64,000 bases of DNA from Atrina japonica (GCA_030159075.1 BROG01000263.1:460001-524000), one strand, 5' to 3'. Shown: positions 41,370-58,061, numbered from the stretch's first letter. Translations and numbers: made by a program. The notes: generated by a model from the sequence alone, not told the origin.

Positions 41370-41687
41370 TACACATGAATACCCTGAAGTTGATTTAAAA
41401 ACATGCTGGAAGTTCTAATAGACAATATAGTTGTAATGTTCAGAGACGAGGTCTTTCAACAAACTGTCGGCATACCTATGCCAACCAATTGTGCTCCTTT
41501 TTGGCCGACCTGTTCCTTTATTTATACGAAGCAGGACTCATTCAGAAACTGCTGATTCAAAAGAAGAAAAAGGTAGCGGTGTCCTTTAATTTAACATTTA
41601 GATATATCGACGACGTTTTGTCAATTACATACATATGTTAATGCGATATATCCCAGGGAGCTAGAAATTAAAGATACAGCAGAATGC

Positions 41688-41690
<3 letters not shown>
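41369..41690 (+). pseudogene. Penelope-like RT fragment (second copy), broken
   Basis: Aligns with 61107-61442 of the better copy: CACATGAATACCCTGAAGTT, ACATGCTGGAAGTTCTAATA GACAATAT, AACAAACTGTCGGCAT, AACATTTAGATATATCGACG ACGTTTTGTCAATTA. It covers the GIPM..TNCAP block (here GMPMPTNCA-like, so a Gly is replaced and a base is lost downstream) and the YIDD catalytic block. It has several substitutions, a deletion after the YIDD block, and premature stops. It ends at a (TA)n(TG)n microsatellite. Confidence 0.85.

Positions 41691-41740
<50 letters not shown>
41690..41740. repeat. (TA)n(TG)n microsatellite
   Basis: Short TA run followed by ~34 bases of TG, truncating the RT fragment. Confidence 0.95.
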
Positions 41741-41741
<1 letters not shown>

Positions 41742-41929
41742 ATAAGACCAATTTGTTCAAGTATGAATATTTAGTGTTGCAAATCATCAATTAGCTTAGC
41801 GTGTGCTTGTCTGATTAAATGTCACCCATTTTAACGTCCGTCATATTTTAAACATTTTCCAAGAATCTGTTTAGTCATACTGAAAGTTAACTTAGTAGTT
41901 AAGTACTCGCAGATTTCATTTCAATTTGA

Positions 41930-42055
41930 CTGTGGAATTGCGGCGGGTATGACCGAACGAAATTCTTACCCCTCCATTGCGCAACTCTAAATACTCCAGA
42001 GGTTCGTGTATGTTTTATATTGTATCCTAGACATCCTGAAGATTTTATATATAGC
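41930..42055 (+). repeat. degraded RT 3'-tail copy
   Basis: GACTGTGGAATTGCGGCGGG, TATGACCG, TTACCCCTCCATTGCGCA, CCAGAGGTTCGTG and CCTAGACATCCTGAAGATTT match 61877-62020. It could be the 3' part of the same insertion as 41369-41690. Confidence 0.6.
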
Positions 42056-44194
<2,139 letters not shown>

Positions 44195-44480
44195 CTGTGT
44201 AACCGAGTTTTAGTCATCCACCCCTGCAGTCATATTTAGACTCACAGAGATAGATAAATGTTATGGTCTACTTTCATAATTCAAGAATGAACAAGTTATA
44301 TTGCATGTAAAATTATTATAAAATTATTATTTGAAATCATACACACCTGATTTCTGACATTGAACTTAACCATTCTTTGAAATGGGCAGGTCAAAATGTG
44401 ATTTCAAGTGTTGAAGACTTAAAACATATTTTCATATAACGGTTGGTCCTCTCGACGTTTTCTCATGTATAGGCACGGTT
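44195..44480 (+). repeat. dispersed repeat B, copy 2
   Basis: AGACTCACAGAGATAGATAA, ATGGTCTACT, CATTCTTTGAAATGGG and CTCATGTATAGGCA run in the same order as at 27355-27625. Confidence 0.45.
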
Positions 44481-45254
44481 TTTACTACCATATGGATAAT
44501 ATCATACTCGTAGGAATGACTCACCTAAAAACTTTCATCGTTTATTAAATAAACTTTAGTGACATTTAAAAACAAATATCATAAATAACATGTGATTTAA
44601 AGATCAGGGTTATCTGCAGCAACCTCAACATAGCGATATGTCATTATGATATAAAACCCCTTATCTGATGTGTTGCCCGCGTGATTTCACATTATGGAAT
44701 ACAATATCTGCCATCCTGTCAAGACATTAATACTGACTCGCCAGAAGAATCCGTCGATTTTTTGACCCGTAAGATAAAAAAGGAACAAATGTTAAGAAAG
44801 AGATTGACATCGAGGTATGTTTTGTTGGAAAAGCAATCTTCAGCAATTCTGACAAATTGAAATAGATAATAAATGACTCGTACATGTAGGTATCTAACCA
44901 GTTGTGGCATGAAGAGACATCCATAGAAGGAATTACCACAGACGGACAGAAACGGTGGCATATATTGTTTTTGTTTCAAGACTGTGTGTTTTTTCTGCAT
45001 GATCTGTAATTACAGCTTATCACAGTCTGTAATCTAATAACCCCAATATCAACACATTGCATAAATAACCAATCAAGCTATTACAAATCCAAACCATTAA
45101 AATAAAACTGACGTATTCAAGGGATGGCGGAAGCAACTTCTGAATTGGCGTGGAGTGTGTTAATTCGAGAACGGTAATAAAATATCCCGCTTTTGGTCAG
45201 TTGCTACACGTTTTACCTGTGATATGGACTGACGCCAATGCAGTGAGTGTTCAT
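44481..45254. other. unannotated stretch
   Basis: No exon or known repeat recognised. Confidence 0.5.
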
Positions 45255-45445
45255 TTCCATGCAAAGCCTTCCGTGATACGGGACCTCGCATTTAAGTCTC
45301 ATTCGAAAAGCCTTTCACTCTCACTTCGTTCGTCTAGCGAAGGAACAATCACTATAAAGTCTTTGGTATGGCCCGGTATCGGGAATCGAACCCGGTACCT
45401 TCAGCATACGAGTCGTACGCTCAACCACTACACGTACGCAAGCGG
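45255..45445 (-). repeat. tRNA-derived SINE, head and partial body
   Basis: Minus strand starts GCTTGCGTACGTGTAGTGGT TGAGCG (box A-like), has CGT where a Thr anticodon would sit, then box B GGTTCGATTCC and an imperfect cloverleaf. The body has GAATGAGACTTAAATGCGAG GTCCCGTATCAC, shared with the SINEs at 31205 and 32339. The pairing defects and attached body argue against a functional tRNA gene. Confidence 0.6.
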
Positions 45446-45774
45446 TCACGTTTTCATTAATTTTCATGAAAGGTACGAAGGGAATTAAAGAACACTTATA
45501 GATGCGTAAATAGAATGTCAATAAATATACATGACTATATATATTGAATTTTGTATGATTCATTTGTCGCTTTACAGAGAAACGATGGCGAACCTCATCA
45601 CGTAAATGGTGTTTAACTCAATTAATGTCAGATTTATCATTTATACATGAGAAAAAAGACTATGCGAGATCAATCTGATACATAAGTGAATGAATTTGTT
45701 TATCCGAATTCGATAACGAAAGTACATCCACGGAAAATCACATTACAAATTAACATAGGCTCTAACTCATCAAC

Positions 45775-45870
45775 CCCCCCCCCCCTGATTACATTTAGAC
45801 TCATCCAGGTTAATAAATATTATACAATAAAAATACAAGTTACTGAATAAATTTGATCAACAAAGTCAGA
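45775..45870 (+). repeat. dispersed repeat B fragment after a poly-C run
   Basis: A run of ~14 C at 45772-45786, then GATTACATTTAGACTCATCC, AGGTTAATAAATATTAT and TTTGATCAACAAAGTCAGAA. The last is also present near 23886 and the first near 44225. Confidence 0.4.
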
Positions 45871-46029
45871 ACACGTTAAATTCAAAAGATAATCTTACAG
45901 AATGAACTCAATAAGACGGTTTCGATGCATAACATGTTCGTTCCATCTGTCCCAAACAATATACAATTTCAAGTAATGGGTGGATTCGACAAAGCACAAG
46001 ATAATACCAAAGCACATATGCATTTCTGT

Positions 46030-48154
<2,125 letters not shown>

Positions 48155-48268
48155 TAAAAATATGTTGAACATTGGACATACAAAGATACATGTCGTAATC
48201 CAGATGTGGGATCAGGTGTGATGGATGAGTAGGCATCCCCTGTTGACCGTTGCGAGTCCACAGTTCAA
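48155..48268 (-). repeat. RT 3'-tail copy (minus strand, diverged)
   Basis: GAACATTGGACATACAAAGA, AGATGTGGGATCAGGTGTGA TGGATGAGTAGGCATCCCCT, and GTTGCGAGTCCACAGTTCAA reverse-complement the 61870-61985 region. Confidence 0.7.
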
Positions 48269-48296
48269 TTCAATTTCTGCTTTTCACCAGTGTGAG

Positions 48297-48426
<130 letters not shown>

Positions 48427-48804
48427 CAGTCAATTCCTTATGTTTTAGGTCTGAACAGAACACGGTTGTGTAATTAAAAAAATTCAAGAATCCATCAAGT
48501 ATCGGTAATATTATCACATAGCTTCTTAATCCTTTGCACATGCACAGTATCCGTCATATTATTTTCTTGCATAACCACAAATTTGTTAAATGTTAAATAT
48601 TACATCTGTGACGTAAATATCAAGTAATCATATGAAATGGCAATGATCTATGCGTTCAGTTCAATAACTAACATTAAGGATAATACTATTCATACACATT
48701 AAAGCAATGGTTATATTTGATGAATCGGTAAAGACAACGCGATGTTGTTAGCTGTTAAACACGGCTTTTCCTAGTTATAGCGACAGGATCTTTACAACAG
48801 TTAG

Positions 48805-49045
48805 ATACGACGGGTGTGACCGGTCAACATGTGATGTTTACTTTTCCATGACAACTGTGTGATGTTTACTTTTCCATGACAACTGTGTGATGTTTACTTT
48901 TCCATGACAACTGTGTGATGTTTACTTTTCCATGACAACTGATCAAACTTCCAGATTTTCAATGGTCCGTTTTGTCCAATATTCATTTGTATATGTGTAC
49001 TGGACATTTTGAAGATTTATATACTTTGGTATCTGAGATCTGAGA
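48805..49045 (+). repeat. RT 3'-tail copy containing a 28-bp minisatellite
   Basis: ACGACGGGTGTGACCGGTCA ACATGTGATG starts as the RT tail, and GTACTGGACATTTTGAAGAT TTATATACTTTGGTATCTGA ends it. In between, the segment GTGATGTTTACTTTTCCATG ACAACTGT (28 bp, from the GGGATGCTTACTCCTCCATG block) is repeated about four times at 48826-48942. Confidence 0.85.
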
Positions 49046-49654
49046 TTCCGTACATCGCATCAACGCCGACAAAAACCCCCCTTATTTTGATATTTTAGTA
49101 GTCTATCGTAATTTTCTATTTCAGTCATACATAAAAAACCTGTTTTTACTGGTTTTGATAATTTCTTTATTTTTTTTTTAAATATAGGAAATAAACACAT
49201 AGAAATCCCCAAAATGGAGATTATAGGAACGTATTATAGAACAAAAATAGAAATAAAAACCATTGATTTGTTGCTAGAAAGTACAACTACTACCAATACA
49301 ATCATGTGATGACGTGTATAATACAATTCATTTCGTGGTGTTTAGTTTAATATATTTCATTTCATACAAGTTTTAAATGTAGACGCAGCAATGGATAATC
49401 GAAACTGCAAGTTCATTAGAAGATGACAGAGTAGATATACAAATGGTCTCAACATGGAAAATAATTGAGAATCACAAACGAGATAGGACCAGGAGACCGC
49501 GTCCTCTGCCACACCCGTCGCAAATATAAAGCACGTGAGGAAATAATCTGGATTGTATCGGGATCGGGATTACCGTAGTAAATTGTAATTACCGTAGTAA
49601 AAACTTCTATTTGTGATTGTAATTTTTTCTTGGTACGTCCATGAGCGACAGGTT
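49046..49654. other. unannotated stretch
   Basis: No exon or known repeat recognised. Confidence 0.5.
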
Positions 49655-49800
49655 AGGAAACTGTGGCTGTGTAAAACAAGTTTTCCAGTTTTTTTTTTGG
49701 TGGAAACCCGGTGATCTGTTCCCGGGTACATTGTAACCGGGCTATCTCCTCCACCACTTAAAGTGGCCGTCACCATATGACAGAGCAATTATTGTTGAAA
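49655..49800 (+). repeat. tRNA-SINE tail copy (CCTCCACCA family)
   Basis: TGTTCCCGGGTACATTGTAA, CCGGGCTATCTCCTCCACCA, and GTGGCCGTCACCATATGACA with a TTGTTGAAAGTAGCGTGAAA end. No tRNA head was identified. Confidence 0.6.
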
Positions 49801-51224
49801 GTAGCGTGAAACAGCATTCTCATTATAAATGATTTACCGTGGCAGCAAATGTTTTACTATAGAAAACATTTTTATATATTACGGTAATCAAGTTTATATC
49901 CTTCCCCAAGAACAAATATTTACTATAGCTACTTTACTACATAATTGTATTTTGTTTTTTCCCATGCAATCATGTTGAATAACTGTTTATCAGTATTTAT
50001 AAACATCAGCGATTGCCGCTGGATCAACATGTTTTTACTTGACATACCTTAATAGACAAAATGCATAATAATTTAAGATGTGACGCATTCTACTATCAGT
50101 ACAATGGACGTGCTATCAAAGATCTGTTTCCATTTAAATACCTGAATATCTAGCCTATAAAAGAGTTAAAGTCGACTAAAAATCATAAAGAAAGGACACT
50201 GTCCTAAACTCGATTTAAACAGGTTTCACAATACTGAGAAACCACAAGAGTCATAAGTGTTATATTAAATCATGTTTTTAATATTGAGACTTATATATGA
50301 ACTTTCAACACTCCTTATTACAACACTTTTTCATGGTATTAAAATTGGTTTTGTGTCGCATTGAAGATCGGTTGTACTTTATATGAAGATTACTAAACGA
50401 TTCAAATTTGATAACCCGGTCGTTGTTTTCGTACTGGTAATATGTATATCTTGATCAGGATGTCCCAAATCACTTAACTTCGATGTTTGAACATTTTTCT
50501 TACCGTAATCTATGATTAATTATTTAATAACCAAACAGGAGGTATAACACGCGTTAAAATCAAATAGCCAGAACGTTTTGTGGCATAAAAAGTGGAATAG
50601 ATATATATTTTTAAAAATATTAAAAACGTCTTGTAAAATGCCAATACATGACCAAAGTCAGTAATATATACATATCATTTGTATAATGTATATAGTCAAT
50701 GATATTCAAGATACAAGTAAATTAGTTTAAGTACATTAGATAAGACAAATGATACATACAATGGGGTACATGTACCGGACTAAATTTACATCGTCCCTAT
50801 TGTTAATGTAAATAAATGTCGTATGGACAAAACAAGCCAACAGAGAAAGGTGTGTTGGTCTCCTAAACATATTTCACTCAAATAACACGAGGTTCGAATA
50901 CCATAGGGTAAACATGTCCCGAAATACTCTTGAGTGTCAATGACAATGACATTTGCGTTTATTTATCCCGAGACGAACATAGGGGCAGCCATTTTTGCCG
51001 ATAAAAATAATTTAAGTCAGCTACATGCAGTATTTAAGTATTTTATCACTTGAGAAGAAATTTGTCTAAGAATTTCTTTATGATCCACAACTATACCCAA
51101 GTTAAGAAAAGTTAAGAAAAAAATTGTCTGAGAAGTTTTATGGTCCTGGGCTGAAGGCTTCTATACCTGATTCAAATAAACTTTTATGACATTTAAAAGG
51201 CTCGCTGGAACCTAAGCTGAGTTT
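49801..51224. other. unannotated stretch
   Basis: A weak box B-like GAGGTTCGAATACCA near 50889 hints at another decayed tRNA-derived repeat. Otherwise nothing. Confidence 0.45.
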
Positions 51225-51380
51225 TAGAATGTTTGCCAGTTTACTTAAGGAAGGACGGTGGTCTCTCTCCGGGTAACTAGGTATCTGCTCCACCGCTAAG
51301 ACTGGTCGCCGCCTATACCGGTAACTGAGCAATAGCTAAGTATGGCATAAAACATTATTAAAAATTCAAATTCAAATGAA
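51225..51380 (+). repeat. tRNA-SINE tail copy (CCTCCACCA family)
   Basis: TTTGCCAGTTTACTTAAGGA AGGACGGTGGTC, CTCCGGGTAACTAGG, TCTGCTCCACCGCTAA, and an AAAATTCAAATTCAAATGAA end, like the other members. Confidence 0.65.
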
Positions 51381-51429
51381 ATTTAAAGAAATGTGTAAGC
51401 CCAAGACGTACGTATACGCGATACAAACA

Positions 51430-51580
51430 TTTGGTCTCAGACAGGGGATGCTTACTCCTCCATGGCACCTGAACCCACCTCTTGGTTTCCAGAGGTCCGT
51501 GTCTGTCCATTTTTACTGGATTTGTATCTATGTCCTGGACATTCTATTGATTTATACTTTGGTATCTAAAATATTTTACA
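51430..51580 (+). repeat. RT 3'-tail copy
   Basis: ACAGGGGATGCTTACTCCTC through TATACTTTGGTATCTAAAAT with only a few substitutions against 61909-62040, including an intact ACCTCTTGG...CCAGAGGT hairpin. It starts abruptly, i.e. truncated upstream. Confidence 0.9.
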
Positions 51581-51714
51581 TTCTTGAATGTTTGGGTGTG
51601 GCGCCGTTTTCGAATGTTTCGTATCTCCCCTTAGGTCAGCGCGGGTGCTAACCCTTTGGAAGGTTAACTGATTTTGAGAAAAAAGTTTGCCAGGTTAATC
51701 GCAGAAATTCTAGT

Positions 51715-51812
51715 TGTCTCTAGCCATGATGCACTGTAACCGGGTCCTTTATTCCACCATTTAAAATTGGCTGTCACCGTATGATTGAAAAATTGTTGCG
51801 TTTGCAGTTAAA
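51715..51812 (+). repeat. tRNA-SINE tail fragment (CCTCCACCA family)
   Basis: TGCACTGTAACCGGGTCCTT TATTCCACCATTTAAAATTG, GCTGTCACCGTATGATTGAA, AAATTGTTGCGTTTGCAGTT. Diverged. Confidence 0.5.
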
Positions 51813-54344
51813 AAAATCAATATATAATGCATTTCTTGAGTGGTCACAATTTACAAGGTTGACGGACTCTGACATGAAATACATTACTTCTGGAATTGGT
51901 TTTGATGATAAATCCCTTTAACTTGTCACATTTCAAACCACACGTGGGTAACATATGCTAACACACAACTTGATATCTCACTTATCATCTGTAAGATTTT
52001 CGATTTTATCCTTTCTTTTTATCTCTAATTTACAAAATATCTACGATGAGCAAAATGTATAAGCTATATGTGTTCATGTTTAGTCCCAAAATTCATTAAT
52101 TTGCTTTGAAATTAGAAAATGTAACTTCGGTTCTTTTCCACTAAGCTACCCCTTGTCTCTTGAACTGCAAAATATGGGCGTATTATTGAGGACAAAATTG
52201 GAGTAGACCCTAAGAATGTTTTATCTATCTGGGTTTAGAAGACTTAATTGCACCTGTCTAATGTATCCCAACTTTTCGATCTCAATAACCTAATTGATTA
52301 ATATATAATAACCAGTCACGTACGAAAACTTTCTCTGTGTATAAATATACATGTATAAGTTTTACATATAAACACATTTTGAATAACCTGGTACAAGATA
52401 CTTATCCTATTCAATTTCAATACAATTTTCACTATCAAACATTATTTTGTAAAGTCTCTATGTAAGATGTGTTATATATAGTTCCGTATCATAGTACTGA
52501 CGGGGTTTTTATGGTACACGATTTTATCGTTTTGATATTTCATAAATCAGGAATTGTTACATACAGAATTTAAGGTGGTCTTAGTAGCGAGGTTTCGTTA
52601 TAGTGAACCACCTTCATTTGCATTCTAATATCATAGTAAACAATTTCACCATTAACATTTTTATGTATTATGTATAGTTTTTAACCGTACGGTTTAATAT
52701 TTTTAGTGTTAACCTGCTGATTGATTTCTGTAATGTCATATGCTTGTAAAAGTAGTGCCCGGGAATAAACCAACATGATGATTGACATGGGCCTCGGTGT
52801 CCAATTGCCTGTGTTCAACTGAATGATCATGACTCATGATAACAAAACACTTTTGTAACCCTTCCAATCCTAAGTATCTAGATGGTATGCTCTTTTCTAT
52901 TGTGTAGACAAGTCTATGATGGTCTGTAGGGTTTAACGTATTAAGGACTGAAGTTAGCATTATTGTTAAATATTACTTTTTAACTGACAGTACATCTTTA
53001 CTGACTGTGACATTTATGTAACAAATAGTAACCCTATTATAATACTTTTTATCTTTTCAATGTTACACAGAAATAATTTAGCAAACGCATGTGTCTATGA
53101 AAATCTAATCTACAACTTTGTTCTATAATTGCAAACACTTTACCGACTTAGTTCTGATTGCATCTAGGATACCAACAACCATTACATCAACATCTGTCAC
53201 GCTAGTTTCGGATTAATTTTGCGGAATTAGATCCTAATGACTAGTTCACTATTGAAATAAGCAGACACACTGTTGTTTTGAAGTAAAGAGTCGTGAATTA
53301 ATTTTATGCGGTAGGCTTTCAAAATAACGTCGATTACGTAAGATTGAACTGGTAGGTATTCGAGATTTTCCATATTTTTATCAGATTACAGAGATTATTA
53401 TCTCGCCACAACTGTAATTTAGTCACCGATTTTTAGACGCGCGTCCGTATAAATTTACATTCTGTCGTGAGCAATTGAGCAAGAAAGTCCATCAATAAAA
53501 TAGTACATTTCAAAGAACGTATTTTACTTAAAATTGATACAGGTTGGTTTTTTAGTGGTGGATTTTCTCGCCAATAATATATAATATACGAAAAGCTATC
53601 ACGATTTTTTTTACCGTTTTAGACAAAAAGAAATACGTTCACAATTGTATTCAATATAATTCAATGGGTTATGGAACGCGCAGGAATTTGCTAAGTAGTC
53701 TTATGTCTGATATAGAAGTACCAGTAGTATTCATTATATGCACCTGAGAAAAGACGGGAAATCATTACTAATCAAATGTTCTATATATCGGATTTTCAGG
53801 AAGTGCATACAAATCTAATGACTTGAAGGCGTTTTATTATTAGCGTTTCATAAAATTCTGTTCTCATCATAACATGTCATTATCAATAAACAAAATAATC
53901 AATTAAACTGCATTGAAAATGGCGTCCCAATTTAATACGCACGGGAGTGTAACGAATTATATCGTCTCTATGACGCTTTGAAATGTTTATATACACTTAT
54001 GATAAAAGTGGAATGATTGTAGGAGTTTTTTTATTAATTACAAGGTTTGAAGTAGTCGAAGTCGTGTTCGTCTCAACTTCTTATTTACATGAACATGTAT
54101 TTTATTTTGGCTTTTTGCAAACCTATGACCCCTGTACTGTGTGTTTATTCCTGCACCTTCTTAATCATTGCCACTGCTGATGGAGCGGTTGGGTACTCAC
54201 AGGTATACATAAACCAATTTACTGACATTTTTGTACTAGATGGTTGTGTCATACTAAATCGATATTTTGCACAGAATTCATAAGTCCTAAATACTAAGAG
54301 GCAAACTTAAACGGATTTGATGATACATACCGTTTTAGTATTTG
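51813..54344. other. unannotated stretch with one TIR-like end
   Basis: AAGGTGGTCTTAGTAGCGAG GTTTCGTTATAGTGAACCACC (52571-52612) resembles the TIR ends at 11.6 and 13.2 kb. It also pairs with itself (GGTGGT/ACCACC). No exon recognised. Confidence 0.45.
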
Positions 54345-54460
54345 GTCCTGCCCCATATCACTTTCGCCGATAGTCTGTACCTATAATTAGATTCGACCTG
54401 CTCTAATGACGCCTTATTGACAGAATCGCTTGACTTGAGATTTTATTTTGTTTGCCATAT
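54345..54460 (+). repeat. dispersed hammerhead-bearing repeat, copy 4 (decayed)
   Basis: CATATCACTTTCGCCGATAG, then GCTCTAATGACGCCTTATTG ACAGAATCGCTTGACTTGAG, aligns with the ribozyme region of copies 1-3. CUGAUGA and GAAA are both mutated (TAATGA, GAAT), while the closing TTGAG is kept. Confidence 0.45.
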
Positions 54461-55374
54461 TACTAGCGGAAGGGCGTTGATACTTTTTTTAGTACATTGC
54501 AACAAAGTTCTTTTCTACACAATTAATAACTGGTCGCCACCATGCAACTGTGTTGCCTTTAGAAGATTTAACTCTTCAAACTGTACAGGCTCTACCACAT
54601 ACAGTTGTGTTAAACTGCATAAAAGTACAAAATATCATACATAACCATTGATTGTAATGGCGTATACAGCGGATATAACAAAATCTTTTAGCTGATAACG
54701 CTTAATTTCCTCACCTGACATGTATTAATGTAAGTTTTATAAATGTTTGCTTAGTTATTAAAATTTGACAATGGTGCTTTATTGATTAGTTAATTTTGTT
54801 CGTGGAAATATTGACTATATGTCACACAATGAAGTGTTTGTTGTTTTGCCAAAAGTCAAAATTTAAAATTGAAAAATATGTTGACAAAAATGACCTCAGA
54901 TCAAGAAAATAAAATTTATTTTTTTTTTTTAAATAAAATGTATTACTTTTAAATCCAGTGTGAGACGGGCTTTAAGATGATATTCGTAGCAGTTTCATTA
55001 ATAACTATTGTATAGATTGTTCTAAAGAAAATATAAACAGCTGATTTATTTATGATTATCGCAGAAAAGTTAATATAAAGTCACAGTTTGCTACCGCATG
55101 GGGCAATGTAAATAATGCTACTCTTATATTTTCACGCCAAGTAGAAATTTTCCAAAGCCCTTTATGCGATCTGATAACACGTACAGTTACATTTTATTAT
55201 TATTATATATAAAACTTCGATAATTCGCCTCGCGAGGGACAGTTTCGGGGTTCATTTCAGATACGCGTGTTTAGTATATTTGACATGTTTATGTTTTTTT
55301 TATCGTAAATGAACCAATTTACTATATATGTCCTGTTGTTTCTTATACAAATTGTGGAATATAAAAATCGCAGA

Positions 55375-55510
55375 AACCAAAGTATCAAGCTTTAGAATGT
55401 CCAGGATACATAAGCAAATCTAGTGAACATTGGACAAACAATGCCGTCTGGAACACCAGTAGTGGGATCAGGTGCCATGGAGGAGTAAGCATCTGCTTTT
55501 GACCGGTCAT
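55375..55510 (-). repeat. RT 3'-tail copy (minus strand)
   Basis: ACCAAAGTATCAAGCTTTAG AATGTCCAGGATACATA, GTGGGATCAGGTGCCATGGA GGAGTAAGCATC and TTTTGACCGGTCA reverse-complement the RT tail. Confidence 0.8.
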
Positions 55511-55675
55511 AATAAAATGAGTCAACAACAGTGATTGCATTTCATGTTTTTATATAAATGTTCTCACATTTTTGTAAAATTCCCGGTAAATAAAAAAGTG
55601 ATAACATTTTTATGTTTGTATCAGCATAAAATTGACGACAATGAAAAAACAATGCGAATACATATGTCATAGGGG

Positions 55676-55813
55676 CATACATACATACATACATACATAC
55701 ATACATACATACATACATACATACAAATATACATACATACATACATACATACATACATACATACATACATACATACATACATACATACAACATGTATATA
55801 TATATATATATAT

Positions 55814-55844
<31 letters not shown>

Positions 55845-55851
55845 TAGATAT
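55676..55851. repeat. (ATAC)n-(TA)n-(GATA)n compound microsatellite
   Basis: About 115 bases of ATAC with one AAAT interruption, then TA and GATA runs. It produces artefactual Thr-Tyr-Ile-His and Tyr-Val-Cys-Met frames. Confidence 0.97.
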
Positions 55852-56211
55852 ATAGTTCTATGTACGTCTACGCTATTCTCATTTTCTATAACGACGTTTA
55901 ATGGCTGCCGCTAAACGTACTGACTCTCTGGAGATTGTTTACATTTTAATACCACAACTGCTATCATCACACGATGGTTTGAGATGATAATCACAATGCA
56001 ATTTGTTTGATGTGAAGGTTGAATAAGATTTATTAACTGTAGACTACACGTGAAGAACAAAACATTGTCAACAAAGGCAGACAACTCTTGATCATTTATA
56101 TGTAGTGCATGAGATAGACTATTGCTCTTCATAAGAGATAAGCGAGTTACACTGAATGTTACATTTACAACTTTAAGGATTGTATTAGTACGGGGTAAAT
56201 ATAGATGCCAC

Positions 56212-56350
56212 CCTTTGCCAGTTTTCTTGCGGAAGGTCGGTGGTCTTTACCCGGGTAACCGGGGTTTCTCCTCCACCAATAAAAACTGGACGCCATCATA
56301 TGACTGAAAAAATGTTGAGTGTGGCGTAAAACAAAAAATCAAATCAAAAA
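56212..56350 (+). repeat. tRNA-SINE tail copy (CCTCCACCA family), best preserved
   Basis: TTTGCCAGTTTTCTTGCGGA AGGTCGGTGGTC, TTTACCCGGGTAACCGGGGT, TTCTCCTCCACCAATAAAAA CTGG, CGCCATCATATGACTGAAAA, and GAGTGTGGCGTAAAAC then an AAATC-rich end. Confidence 0.7.
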
Positions 56351-56489
56351 CTCGATGCCACCCAACTAGACCTTCGTAGTATATTTGAACATTTAAATAC
56401 ACTTGATGATATAATAAGAACAAAGGTTTCTATATTTGAAATCCTTAAGTGAACATGATAAAGCGAACTTGATCAAATGCTAGCTATTA

Positions 56490-56635
56490 AACTGAGAGAA
56501 AGAAAGAAAGAGATAGAGATATAAAGAGAGAAGGAAAACGAGGAAGAGAGTAAGACGGAGAGATAAAGAAAGACAGGTAGAAACAGAGGTAGAAAGACAG
56601 TGTTAGATAAAGAGAAAGAAATAAAGAGAGATATG
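56490..56635. repeat. degenerate purine-rich (GA/GAAA) tract
   Basis: AGAGAAAGAAAGAAAGAGAT and related variants over ~145 bases. Imperfect, and likely an old microsatellite. Confidence 0.8.
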
Positions 56636-56878
56636 TAATATCACTCTTTATTTGATATTGTTCGAAAGATATTATGAAAATGAACATATGATTCGCTGAA
56701 GCAATACAACTTTTGATAATGATATAGTTTTATGTAGTTAAAGGTGTGATATTGGGGGGTATTTGGTAGACTATCTAGTTATAGTGCCGATTTCTAGAAA
56801 ACATCGACTATACAAAGGAAGACAACTCTTACAGCAAAACCGTAACACGATTAAATTACGACGATGGTACTCTTTTAT

Positions 56879-58061
56879 TATTCGCCGCCAGGAGGCGGCG
56901 AATATATTTCAAATTAAGTTAGGAAGTAGTATATGGAAGGAGCTGTTAGTTTCTTTGAACGCGGAAGTAATGACGTAGTAATTTTATTTGAGGCAAAAAC
57001 GCTATTAAATTTCAGATATGAAAGTGATGTTGGTTTGTTTCATAAATAATCAGCATCTAAATTTTTTTAATGCAATTAAGGTATAATACCGCGATTCGTA
57101 TTTTTAAAATAACGATAAGTGGGAGACATTAGTCGAAATGATGGGAGCAATCATTACGTGATTGCTTTTGATTTTGATAAGAGCATGATATCCTATTATA
57201 TAAGTTTAGTGGACGACGGAAATGTGGAACAAAATGTTTTTTATCATTTAAAATGATTTCGTTTGTGCAAAACGGAATAAATATAACACCGAAAACGAAA
57301 TGTGTCGTATGAAATATTGATGATTGGGAGAACAACAAAGTGAAAACGGGTCGGACGATTTACTGAAACAGACCTTAATTACCGAAGCACACCATTTTTA
57401 CTTTTATTTCGACATAAAAACTGTAGTACATGTAGTACATGTTAAAGTCTACATATAATAAAATGTTACTTTTAACACGAGTTTTGTGTAATAATGGATA
57501 AAGTCAGAATTATCATGTTAAACAAGATCGAACCACTCTAGCCGGCTAGGCCAACAATGAACGAAACAGACTGGAATATGGACTTGTTTTTAAAAAAAAA
57601 AATTTCTGAATTATTCCATAAATGTTTTTCTAAATTACGTTTTTATATTCTTGATATATACTAATATTTAATACATTTTCTTAAAAAAAAAAATCCAAGT
57701 TCTTCACCATTGTTGACAACCATTATGCAGAACAGTGAAAATTACTGCAACTGTCATTTTGTAAACTTTTACATATATAGACATTGCTACATCGCTGATG
57801 TCAATTGCTATATAAACACTACTAAAATGAATGATTACACTGGATGAATTTGACCAGGAACATGATGACCACTCCATTTCTCACTACTGTCTGTGAACTT
57901 GGTGTTAGTTGACGAGAAATCGCCGTTAAATTAGTTCTGTTGACTCTATTTTCACAAAAATGTTATCTGGTGGGACTTTTTGTCGTAATAGATATTAAGT
58001 AACTGAAAGCTTGCATTCATTTATTCCCAAACTTCCTTTGAAATACCTTTGGCGGCGAATT
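56879..58061. mobile_element. possible TIR element with ATTCGCCGCC ends
   Basis: The left ATTCGCCGCCA and the right (reverse complement of 58051-58061) ATTCGCCGCCA are inverted. Similarity continues inward (ATATTTCAAATTAAGTTAGG versus GTATTTCAAAGGAAGTTTGG). The left end also folds on itself (TTCGCCGCC AGGA GGCGGCGAA). No transposase is evident. The element's limits and class are uncertain. Confidence 0.4.

Noticed and set aside
45375..45445. Functional tRNA-Thr gene on the minus strand
   Set aside because: Acceptor and T-stem mismatches and an attached SINE body make a tRNA-derived repeat far more likely.
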